This document shows positions 34,431 to 45,214 of a stretch of 64,000 bases of DNA, piece after piece. The translations under genes were made by a program, and so were the position numbers. Positions within the stretch are counted from its first letter, which is position 1, and the number at the start of each line of letters is the position of its first letter. Below the pieces are notes generated by a model that saw only the letters and a list, made by a program, of their open reading frames with translations, did not search any database and had not been told where the DNA came from. This DNA comes from Erythroxylum novogranatense (lineage: Eukaryota; Streptophyta; Magnoliopsida; Malpighiales; Erythroxylaceae), in contig CM057233.1 in assembly GCA_029891385.1 (NCBI GenBank), forward strand, positions 33,710,540 to 33,774,539. The letters run 5' to 3'.

Positions 34431-37251
34431 TGTAACATCCCATCACCGATGGGAAGGTTATTTTGATAAATTGGGACGGGTTAGGATTTTTCATTGCATA
34501 TTATTGATTGAGCATTCATTTGGCCTCTAATTATGGAGGAAGGGGTTATTTTGCACATACATTTTTATGTACATGCATTTATGGCATTTTCCAGCATTTT
34601 ATTATGACTATGATGTGTTTATAAATTCTGGGATAATTAAGTTTGATTGTGATTTGTTTAAGAATTATGGAAGAATTGGGTTTAAATAGTTGAATTGGTA
34701 ATGTTTTAGGAGTGATTGTTAGTCGATAGTGATCCATAGGAAATTTTCTGGAAAAATTGGGAGTAAATGTCCAGACCGAAATATTTTCGAGTGACGGACT
34801 GATTGACTGTATAGTACTGAATAACTGTCCAATGGTAATGAGAAATTTATATTTATGAGTTTAGGAATAAAAATGTTGAGCCTTTGGAAATTTAGAGACT
34901 GAAATTTAAAAGAATTTGAGGACTTATGTCTTATGAGCCCCAGGCTTAAAATCAACCTTTAAAAGCTTTAGGTTTTGAATTTTGGCAGTAAAATCTCTTC
35001 TCCTTCACCTAGGGCAAGATTCCTCTTCTTTCTTTGGTGATTTTCATTTCCTTTCCCCCTTCACGATCCTTGCTTGACAAATTATTTGCTTGCTTCTCCT
35101 TGTGCAAGAGCAAGTCTAAACCTTAAGAAAAGATGAAGTTTTATATGGCTTTAGGTGAAAACTGTGGGTGTTAGGGCTTGGAGAAGATTTCCGGGTATTT
35201 GAAGATTTAAGGCTTGATTGGTAAGTAAATTGGCTTTAATGTTGTTTTATTGTTGTTGAAATGCATTAATGGGTTTTAATGTGAAAGATTGGGGTAGTTG
35301 AGTGGAGTTATTACTGGTTTTAGAGAGTGTAATGTCGAAAAATCGGTCGGAGAAGACGACCTACGACTCGCACGTCGCGACGAGGATTTATATCCTCGCC
35401 GGGACGAATTAATGTTAATTCGCCTCGATGAGCATAGAGAGGGTCGCCGCGGCGAGCCCTGAAAGGCCAAGTCGCGGCGAGCTTCTTTTGACGTCGCGCG
35501 AGCTCGAGTTTTTATGCCGCGACGAGTCCTTTCTGTGCGTCGCGGCGAGCGATCCATGACGCCACGACGAGAGTTGTTTAGCCACGGGGAGCTCCAATTT
35601 TCTGAATGGATGTGTTTTGGTTTATGGGGCAAAACTAACGGTGTAGACCTCCAATTGAGGTGATTCTTGATTCGTTATAAACTAGAGAGAGGGGTCTACA
35701 ATTAGGGTAATGAAAGAAAGTTTGAAATCAAAGTAGTAAGATCTTAATTATTGAAAGAAAGTTGAGTAAGGTTTCCTATTTCAACCTAAGGATAGTTCCT
35801 TGATTATGGGGGTATAATTGAGAGATTTCGGAATGTGAATTCAATGTTATTGGAGACTTCACTAGGTGAATTTGATCTAGTTTAAGATGGATTTGGTTTT
35901 GAGGTTTTCTTGGGAATATTTTAGTGTGTTTGATATGTGGATTTGAACTGAGTTTTAGAGATGAAATGAGTTATTATCTATCAATTGAGTGAAAAGTTAG
36001 ATTTGGTCAAAAAGATAGTGAAATTTGGGATTTAGCACCGGAAAGTCATGAATAAGCATCGTACATCTTTTAATAAAGACATGTGCATCGTTGAATTGTT
36101 CTGATTATGCATCTAGTAATGGGAAACTATTTGATTATTATAGAGGCACCGTTGGATCGACATTCCACGGATATTGCTGGGACTTCCAGGCAGTAGCTCG
36201 GAAGTTACAGGTGAGTAACCTAGTTGGTTCCTCAATTTTTGATTGTTAAATACTCTGTAAACTGTCTGTGAATGTGAATTGTATGATCATGTAAATGATT
36301 AGGATCGATATGTCTGCTCTTGATAAATCGGATTTGACTGCTACGTGATTCTGAAGAATTATGACAAATGGGTTTTAATGGCAATGTGACTGTGAATTAT
36401 TGGGCATTTTGCATTTCATACACAAATGCATGAACATATAATGATAGTTGTGACCTAAGTTGCCACTGTACTGAAAAGAGCCTTGAGTTCGAAGGGAGTT
36501 AGTGCATACCCAGAGGGCTCTCTTACTTCCTAGACGCGTCTACTGAATACTGTCTACTGTTTAAGCGCTCGGTCACAACACTGTAATAAAATGGGAAAGA
36601 GTCTCATATGCATTGCATACACATTGTGATGGATTGAATACAGTAAATGGGAAATAGGCAAGAGTGCATGATACAGTTGTGATAACTGATGTGCAAAATT
36701 TCTGAGTTCTGTGATTGCATGAGAATCTGTAAACTACTATATGGTTTTCTGAATGTGTTATTGTGATATGTTGTACGCTATTTGCGTAATGGATGAATTG
36801 AGTGAACCATCGATGATGGTTTCTCGTTGAGTTCGCAAACTCACCCAAAATTGTATCTATTTTTCAGGATCGATAGATTAGACTCCTAGCTCCAGAGATA
36901 GATTTTTCCTGTCGTGTGAGCGCGTTGGCAAGAGAAGATATGACTCACAGGTCGGTTAGTTGGGATTGATTTTTGAGGATGACCTACTATAGACTTTTGT
37001 ATTAGTTTCCTTTTTGGAGTAATGTATTTAGACAGTGGAAAACTGATAGACTTGTATATATTTCTGTTTGATGATATGAATGAGAAAGTATCTTGGTTTC
37101 AAAGTATAGTGATTTTTATATTGCGGTTTTATTTTATTGATGCCATGATGAGTACGGTAGTGATCGATTGTAGCTCTCCGTTATTGTGGGAAATGTGTCG
37201 GAATGACCCACAGGCATCTCGGTGCGTACCCTGCGGTAAGGGGGCGCTACA
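34431..37251 (+). repeat. 3' LTR of the chromovirus
   Basis: 2821 bp, same ends as the 5' LTR. A GC-rich motif array lies at 35336-35592. It is followed by the target duplication GAAAG. Confidence 0.95.
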
Positions 37252-37256
37252 GAAAG

Positions 37257-38981
37257 TGGTTAAGGCAATTGATCCACATTGCTTTTGAGAAAAAAACATT
37301 GAAAAAATAAATGCTTTATGGTCTCATTATCCGATATACACAGGGAGCAATGGTTTGGTGTTTGTAGGTATAAAAGCTTATCTCAAGTTGGCAATTTTTT
37401 AAGGAATGCTAACCATAAAATGAAGGAGCACCGAGGGCTATTGTTTTTACACTAGACTAGGTTGTGCCAAGGGACCTTCTGCAAAGTCTCTGTAGCTTGT
37501 AGGCTGAGGAACTTGTGTATTGTTTTGATGGGCTTGCCAACCATTCCAAACAATCAGGAGAAGAACAGTTTGGTTGGTAAGGTAGAGGCTCAAGATGTTC
37601 GAGTAGGTTTATCTCTTGCCAACTCCACTCATTAGGACGAATTATTACTGAAACTGTAGTTTGCATAGGAAGCTCTGACCCATTGATCACTCTCGATGTG
37701 TATAGATTCTTCAATATTCCTCTAGGGTGCTAAGGATCCTGCCAAAATAAAGTAGAGTGCCCATTTCTTATCCTAAATCTGAATTGATTTCCTAATTTGT
37801 CCCTCGTTTGTAAGATCTTTAACCAACTCCAAAAGCTATTATAACTAGGAAGAACCATCCAGAAACTTTGCCTTTTCAGGATGATTATGTGAACCCACTT
37901 GGCGCACATTGTCTTTTTTTATCATGAAATAGAAACCAACTTCTTTTCCCTAGCAACACTGTATTCCAAGATAAAAGATGTTTGATACCTAAACCTCCCT
38001 CTCTCTTAGGCCTACAAAGATCACTCTACTTAACTTTTGCATGAGAGTTTGTAGTGGATTTTCCAGCCCAGAAGAAATTTCTAAGTTTTGACGCTATTGC
38101 TTTCAGGATAGAGGAAGGAAGGATAAAGATTGAAGACCAATAAACTTGAAAAGGTGAGAGTACTAAAATCACTAATTGAAGCCTACCTGCATAAAAAAGG
38201 TGTTTATGAGTCCAGTTATTAATCATAAGATCTATTTTCTCTAATAAGGGTAAACACCCCCTTTATGACAATCTTGTAGTTACAAGAGGCACCCCTAAGT
38301 ACCGAAAAGGAAGATTTCCTGGCTGAAGACCTGAGATACCTTCTATTTGAAGACTGAAAGCCACTATATCAGGGGATAAAAAGAACTTACTCTTGGCTGA
38401 GTTCATGTGCATTCCAGAAAACTTAGAAAAATTTCCTAGACAATTTAGCAGAATTTGCACTAAGTTCAAGTCAGCATGACAGAACAAAAGAAGGTCATCT
38501 GCAAACAGTAAATGTGTAAATTGAAGAGGATTACACCTCCAATGGTATTTGAAAGAAGGACTCCGTGAGGTGCAAACATGTAAACTTCTGGATAGGGCTT
38601 CCATACAAAGAATGAATAGGAGAGGTGAAAGTGGATCACCTTATCTAAGGCCTGATTTTTCTCGAAAGAATTTATAAGGGGATCCATTGAGTAGAATGGA
38701 CTAGGAAAGGGAGGTGATGCACTCTTTGATTGAAGCTATGAACTTTATAGGAAACCTATGGCTCCTAAAGTATTAAGAAGGAAATCCCAGTGAATGGAGT
38801 CGTAGGCTTTTTGAAGGTCCATTTTAAAAGTACACCTCTTGTGGCTGTTAGAAAGATGATAGTTCTCGAAGGTATCTCATGGCTGTTAATGAATTATTTT
38901 ACCCATAAGGATTCGTTATCAATAAAAGTCTCCAGATTTTCCTAGCATGTAGTAATTTGTTTTGCAATTTAAAGGGGATTA
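37257..38981 (-). mobile_element. L1-type LINE fragment C, RT and zf-RVT part
   Basis: Minus-strand remains of an L1 polymerase: LQFTHLLFADDLLLFCHADL (about 38500, FADD intact), a following block with GMHMNSAKSKFF and FRYLGVPLVTTRLS, HLFYAGRLQLVILVLSPFQV, and RNFFWAG. Then a zf-RVT region (WSWQEINLLEHLEPLP, FPSKQ-like scraps). Multiple stops and frameshifts are present. The 5' side stops near 38981 against the tail of LINE B. The 3' side is split by the chromovirus and continues at 26919. Confidence 0.85.
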
Positions 38982-39519
38982 AGTTTTTTGAAAATTTAAT
39001 GAATTTGTATTAACAATATTGGAACTATTACAACATTGCAATGTTATCAAATAAAAGCCTTAAACTTAGCTTCTAATTCAAGTTACAAAAGAAAAAGAAT
39101 GGAGGAAGGAAAAGGGACTATTAAAATGCAGAACATTTCACATATGCCATTTCTTTCTGATATCTGGTGTGAGTTGGTGTTCTATGCTTTTAGCGATGAT
39201 CACTGCTTGAATCCAATTTATGCATCGATCTATTACTAAATATTTATCTTCACCCGCGTCCTTGTAGGGTTTGCTATTCCTCTCTTTCCACAGAGAATAG
39301 ATGGTAGTTAGAAAAGTTGTTTTTGATAAGGATTGCATTTGGTTTACCAGGCTTTGAGATTGAAATAATCTTGTTTAAAGTATGCTCCCATTCTTGTGCT
39401 TGAGTCTCTATATTTAGCAAAAGTTGAATGCGTCCCTATACCACTTTAGAGAAAGTATAGGTAAACAAAAGATGGTTTCATCTTCCTCAAGCTCTTTGCA
39501 CAATTCACAAATTGAGTTA
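38982..39519 (-). mobile_element. L1-type LINE fragment B, 3' end
   Basis: On the minus strand, TTIYSLWKERNSKPYKDAGE and following residues (39338-39138) form the C-terminal tail of an L1 protein. The 3' UTR matches that of LINE A and ends in an A-rich tract near 38982. It is interrupted at 39519 by a solo LTR and continues at 43894-44312. Confidence 0.8.
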
Positions 39520-42500
39520 TGTTGGATCCCGATTTTTGAGTGAAAATAAGAAATATTCAAAAGTGGATGAGTCGATTGAAATTAAGTTGAAAATCAAGAA
39601 ATAAAGAGAGAAAGTGTGAGAAGATGAAAAATTGTGAAAAGTTTGACTTTTTGGCCTTTGAGGGTTGACTTTTGATTTAAGAAAAATTTGATAAAATGAT
39701 TTACATTAAACTTGTAGATTATGTTAAGAGCTTTCTGTAGCCATAAAGTTTGTAATTTTTCGATCTCGGGAGTGAAAGTTATGATCAGTCAAAGTTTAGG
39801 TGTGTTATAGGTTGACTTATTTTATGGCTTAGCTTTGACTGGAAAATTTACCTAGTTAGAAGATATTTTAGCTTTGAAGTTCTTCATGAAAATTGAAGGA
39901 TTTGATTTGATCTTTATTTTGACATAAAGTATGCAATTTTTTGATCAAGGAATAATAAGTTATGGTTTTTACCAGTTTATGTTATGGTTTTAGCATGATT
40001 TTTAGAGGATAGAACGTTTGACTGAAAAATTGACTTCCTTAGAGGTCAAATTGATTTTTATGTCCTTCATGAAAGTTGTAGGTGACTTTCTGATCTTTGT
40101 AGTAATATAAAATATGAGATGTTCGGAATTTAGAGTTGAAAGATATAAATTTTCAAAGTTAAATATTGTTTAGGGTTACATTAGATTGGGGCAGTATATT
40201 TGATTGGCTTTTTGACCTCTCTAGAGACAAAATTGATTTTTGAGTTCCACATGGAAGTTGTAGAACTTCTTTGAAGCTTTCCATAGAGACTAAATTTGTC
40301 AAATTTAGAATTCGGAATCAAGAGCTACGAGTTTTGAAACAAAATTTGGATATATATATATATATAATCATATATATATAAAATTAAAAAAACATTAGAA
40401 TCTCTCTCGCTAGGGCGATACGTCGCCCTAGTGAGGAGGGTTAAGTTTTTTTTTTTTTTTAATTATTATTTTTGGATTATTTAATTATTTTTCCAGATTA
40501 TAGGAATTCTGACCCCTCTTCAATATTTCGCTTATATCTTTTCCGTCCGACATCCGATTGACTCGGTTTTCAAAATGTTGGATTCCTAAGATAGTGAATT
40601 TCATTTTTACGAGAAATTTGTGAATTTTTGAGATTAAATTAAGGGTGATTAATTTAATCAAAGTGAGTCAGGAAATTTTTCGAACATAGTTCAGTATTTT
40701 GAGAAATTCGAGATCTGTGATGATCCGATTTAAGTGATTCTTGAGGAGAAATAAAATTAAGACATTGGGCTACAAATCACATGAAGAAAGTAAATTTCAA
40801 TTTTGCCCCTAAGATTTTTAATTTATGAATGGAAGTTCGGATTAGTGTGTAGTTTTTGGGTTAGGAACATCTGAAAGTATTTTGAGCATAACTTTTGTTC
40901 TGGTAATCGAAATAAGGTGATTCTTATTTTGAATTAAACTAGAGAAATATGGATACAATTGTTATGAAGACATCGAATGTCAATTTTGGGATTAAGAATG
41001 TAAATTTCTGGATGGAAATAACGTGCTGGAAAATGTGTTAGAATATGAACATGTCGGAAATGTTTTGAGCATAACTTTTGATGCAGTGCTCCGAATTGGA
41101 TGATTTTTGTGGCATTATGAAATTAAGACATAGAGGAACATTTTTCTAGAAGGAAGTTTTGACAAATTCCTTCAAATTGATAGTGCGAAACATGTCCGCA
41201 AGTGAGCATGACTTAAAGCAAAGTGTAGGGGCAAATTCAGAAATTTGGCTAAAGAGTAAGGGTAATTTGGTCAATTACGACTCATTTAAATGACTTGGCA
41301 CTATAAATAAATGATGTTGTCGTTTTTGTCAAGGGAAAGCACGAAAATGAGTAGAGGAAAAGAAGAAAATAAGAACAGAAAGGAGAAGAAGCTTCGGCCA
41401 TGGAGAAAGAAGAGAGAGAAGTGAGGGTTTTTAATTTTTTTTCAAGCTTCCAAGATGATTTTTGTGCTTCTTTCAAGAAGGGAAAGGATGGAGAATGAAG
41501 AGAGTTTCGTCATGAACTAAGAAATCCGAAAATTAGAGGAGAAATGAGGTAAGAGGAAATTTCGAGCTTTGAGATTTTCTTAAATTTTTGGTTGTTTTAG
41601 CATGATTATGATATGAGTTTGTGGTATTTGAAGTCAATTTGAGAGATTGCTAAGTATGTTGGATCAATTTTGAATAATTGTAAATTAGGGTTATGCCCAA
41701 TTTTAGAATTTGGAATTTTTGAAAATTATTGGCTCAGAATCATGGAAAGTATGATGAATTGGTGATATATGAAATCAATTTTGAAGAAATTGTGATTTAT
41801 GATATGGAATTTGTGTAAATTGGTTTAGGCCAATTTTGAAAATTTGGAGTTTTTGGAAATTGATGATTTAGATAGTTTGAAAGTATGTGAAATTAGTGTT
41901 TATTAAGTTCAATTTGAGAAATTATGATTTTTATGATGTTCAATTTGAGTGAATTGGTTTAGGTCAATTTGGAATTTGGGGATTTTAGAAATTGGTGATT
42001 CAAATATCTTGGAATTAGTATGAATTGATGAATTATGACATCAATTTTAAGAATTATGTTATTTATGAGGTTGAATTTTGATGATATTGGTTTAGGAAAA
42101 ATTTAATTGGAAGAAGAAAAGAGGAAATGGTCACATTGAAGTTAGGGATAAGCTTCTGGCATCGATTCGAGGTGGGTAGCATATTTATATTTTGATCTGT
42201 AAGCTCAATACGAATTTTCAAAAATTAAAGAAAGCAAAATTTTTTTTGGATTTGTGATAAATTATTGTTTTTGTAAATGCTTGAAAATAAAAGTTGATTA
42301 ATGTTTGAAATTATGATTTCCGAATGATTTCTAAAAAATTATTACAAGCTTAAATTCATTGTTTCAGAAGATTTGATAAATCAATGGAAATTTCTGAAAA
42401 TTCATTTGTTGTGTATGCATTGATAAATTATGTAAATTGTTGAAATTATTGATTGATTGAATTAATTGAATTGTATGAATTATGTGAATTGTGAGTTTGT

Positions 42501-43893
42501 TTGTGTTCGATGAAATAAAGTTCAGAATGTGTCGTCGGGCAGTTCGATTAGTATGTGTGAATTATGTGATAAATGAGTTTGGTTAGGTCCCTTTCGTGAG
42601 TCAGTGCACTGTCTCTATTTGTTTATAGCCTTCTCCCGGCTGTCCGCAAGTGGCTTAGGAGTTCTAATTTTGGACTCCTCTGCTCACTACCGCATGTAAT
42701 TGCTATCATGGATGTGCGATGCGACGCTCGTTAGACAAACCCAAACCGTTTGATGTGTTTGATTTATGATTTTATGTGTTTTGTGATTTGATGTGATTGC
42801 ATTCATGTTTATGAAAAATTTGAGAATTTTGAGAAATGAGAAAAAGAGTTTTCAACCATGAAATTATAGAAATTTATTATGAAAAGTTTGAAAAATTGAA
42901 AGGTTTTAAGAAAATGCTTGAAAAGTTGCAAAGTTTGAAAAAGATAAGCCTTTTGGCAAAAAGTTTATGAAAAATGATTTTAGCTTATTTTTCAATTTAT
43001 AAATGTGTTATCCACTGAGCCGTCGAGCTCACCCCCCTTTCATCTCAATCTCTAGGTATTCGAGCAGGAGATCGGATGAAAGAGCGTCAAGTTCGATTTT
43101 GCATCGTTTGTATTTTTTTGTGGATTGAGATTCGGAAATTAATATAGTTTATGGCTTGAATTGTCGTTTATGTATATTAAGCATTTATTTCGGGATGTAT
43201 ACGAAGTTTAGAAATGTGTATTAAATTAAATTATGGTTATGGATTGTGTAGTATGGTTCCGAAAGTAATTTGAGATAAGATATCAATATTTAAGTGCTTA
43301 GCAATAGGTTTGCGTTTGTTTATGCTGAGATCCCGGACGGAGGGACTGGTGGATTTTGATTGATTGTATGATTAAGATGGTAATTATAAAAGTGTGATTT
43401 CGATACTTTGCAGGTTTAGGTTAGAATAAATGCAACCGTTATGCTGCCGAATTTTTGATAAAATTTGGGATAAAAATGTAATTTGGGGATTTGTATAGAT
43501 TTATAAGAATATGATCAAGTATTGATTTTTGTATGAGCATCCAAGCATATGATTAAGTATTAAAATTTGTATATGGATGATTTTGTATGTGATGGAATAA
43601 GGTGAATAAGAATGAAAAAGAGAAGGAATAAGGAAAAAGAAAAGAAAAGAAAAAAAATTTATACCGAATTTCGGATTGGTTAGTCTTAGGATTTTCAACG
43701 CGATTGTGTTTCTCTATTCTTTGTTCTCGGATGTCGGATCCGCTTTGTTAAGTTTTTGTTCCGTTTTTGTATATTCGATTTGCATTCGATTTTATTCCGC
43801 GTTCGCTTTGTTTGTCTTTATCGATTTCGCCTTGTTCGTCGTATTCGTTTCTGTTTTTCGGTTGGGATCCGGTTCTCGGATCGGGTCGCAACA
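39520..43893. mobile_element. Solo LTR, 4.4 kb, in LINE B
   Basis: It starts TGTTGGATCCCGA and ends TCGGGTCGCAACA, inverted termini with two mismatches. The perfect target duplication AGTTA lies at 39515-39519 and 43894-43898. There are no coding domains. A TATA-like ctataaataa at about 41301 precedes a transcribed-looking region. The open frames inside are short and unrecognised. Confidence 0.88.
39660..40340. repeat. Diverged tandem units in the solo LTR
   Basis: Phrases of the type cttcatgaaagttgtagg recur at about 39882, 40065 and 40249 (and weaker at 39711), roughly 171-184 bp apart. Each is followed by a gaattcgga or gatc-type phrase and agttatg. The order of phrases matches the solo LTR at 12166. 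Confidence 0.5.
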
Positions 43894-44312
43894 AGTTATG
43901 TTGGCCGTACCTTCTGGTTTTTGTCAGTAACGTGCTTTTTATCACAAGCCATATGATTATAGAACCTTTTAGGTTAGTGGGAAGTTTTCCAAAAGAGTGT
44001 ATGATAAACAACTCCAAGAGAACCACTATTGAGGATTGAATGGCATGAATCGTTCAAGAAGCAAACCTTTGGATTAGGGGTCTAGATGGTGGAATCTTCA
44101 CTACTTATATGATGGAGGATAGGGAGATGATCAACTAAAGCATGAAGCCACGATATTACATTGAAGAGGTTTTGGAGTAAATTGGTAATCGTTGTCTTAA
44201 CTATCAAAGTTCATGTCGATGAATGAGTGGGCTAATATTTGTCCAATTATCATACCACATAAAAGTGTTATCACCATTCCCTATTTGATGTTTGATGAAG
44301 GGATAAATAAAA
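43894..44312 (-). mobile_element. L1-type LINE fragment B, zf-RVT part
   Basis: The minus strand gives HQIGNGDNTFMWYDNWTNIS near 44290-44215 and IIWLVIKSTLLTKTRRYGQ near 43940, both zf-RVT landmarks. The fragment begins abruptly at 44312, where it is fused to an nsLTP pseudogene, as expected for a 5'-truncated L1 insertion. Confidence 0.8.
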
Positions 44313-44514
44313 CTGTCAGCTGTCGTAGGAGTGATTGTTTTAATATTTTTGGCGTCGTCACAGCAGGTGGTGGGGGGATTGCCGCCATCGCTAAGGTAGG
44401 GAATGCAGGAGGCCAGAGAAGCATCCATTTGACCATAAGTCACAGCTTGCCCTGACTTTGCCATGAGCTAAACCGTGACTATTACAATAAGCATAGAACC
44501 AGAACCTTATTCAA
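44313..44514 (-). pseudogene. Truncated nsLTP type-1 pseudogene
   Basis: Minus strand, about 50 codons with SGQAVTYGQMDASLASCIPY, then SDGGNPPTTCCDD and ITPTTAD, clearly paralogous to the gene at 56971. Damage: the initiator position aligns with TTG (44514-44512), one base is missing in the signal-peptide part, an in-frame TAG lies at 44470-44468, the first cysteine is Tyr (TYGQ), and the second half is replaced by LINE B from 44312. An open frame runs through the junction but is a chance fusion of LTP and LINE codons. Confidence 0.88.
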
Positions 44515-44617
44515 TTTTTCTCGAGTTAAAGCACTAGAAACTTGGGATTGGATTGGTTTCTTTAAGTTTTTCTACTTGTATGTATTGTGATGTGAATAAA
44601 TACTCTGATGGGGTGTC

Positions 44618-44627
44618 TATATATAAC
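44618..44627 (-). promoter_or_regulatory. Relic TATA box of the nsLTP pseudogene
   Basis: TTATATATAG on the minus strand, followed by a leader (ATTCACATCACA-like) matching the leader of the nsLTP at 56971. The Sirevirus inserted five bases upstream of it. Confidence 0.6.
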
Positions 44628-44631
44628 TTAT

Positions 44632-45214
44632 TGTTAAGTCAAAATGACTTTACATTAATGATTTTGATGAAGTACAAATAATGAAGAATGAAAATGCATG
44701 TAGCAAGAAAGCGACGTTGAAAAATGCATGTAAGTTGAAAAGCGTATTTAAGAATGAAAAAATGATTTAAGCTAAAAGCGGCTGAAAAATGTATGAAGTT
44801 GAAAAGGTATTTAAGAATGAAAACAGATTAAGTCAAAAACAGACGAAAGAAGAGCAGACGCTGAAATGCAGACGAAGTTAAAAAGCAGACGGAAGCAAAT
44901 CAAGAGTCAGCTTGAGTTAGTTACAGAATTCAACTGAATAACCGCTTCTTCCAAGATTCAAGATTCAAGATTCAAGATTCAAGAAGCAAGATTCAAGAAG
45001 CAGTTACAGACGAAGGCTATAAATGTAAGTTGAAGTCGTAGATTGCAAAGTTAGCTGTTTTACACTTACGTGTACATTGAAAAACTTACTTGAGAGATTA
45101 CTGTGCAAATAGCTAGAGCTATTCTACTGTAACAAAAGCTCGAAAAACTTTCTGTGAGAAAGTAGTACAGATAGCTTGCAGAGGCTAAGTGTGAAAAAAT
45201 ACTGATTGTGAAAA
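44632..45214 (+). repeat. 5' LTR of the Sirevirus, truncated
   Basis: It matches 50173-50790 of the 3' LTR until about 45214, where it joins integrase codons (AEAVNTTCYIQNRILLRP). It includes a heptamer-like run of agattca units at 44953-44990. Confidence 0.85.

Larger units (their letters stand above)
26920..37251 (+). mobile_element. Full-length chromovirus (Tekay/Del-type Ty3/gypsy)
   Basis: LTRs 26920-29743 and 34431-37251, target duplication GAAAG (26915-26919, 37252-37256), initiator-Met primer site, polypurine tract, and gag-PR-RT-RNase H-IN-chromodomain in order. The 2.8-kb LTRs beginning TGTAACA and the C-terminal chromodomain fit Tekay/Del. Gag-pol from 29961 to 34428 stays in one frame apart from an apparent pair of compensating shifts near 30780-30850. 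About 18 stop codons interrupt it, so it cannot move on its own. Confidence 0.95.

Noticed and set aside
43501..44039. Several Phe/Val/Cys-rich frames at the end of the 4.4-kb solo LTR
   Set aside because: They are LTR sequence, overlap each other in all frames and lack a coherent domain. One continues into the LINE by chance.
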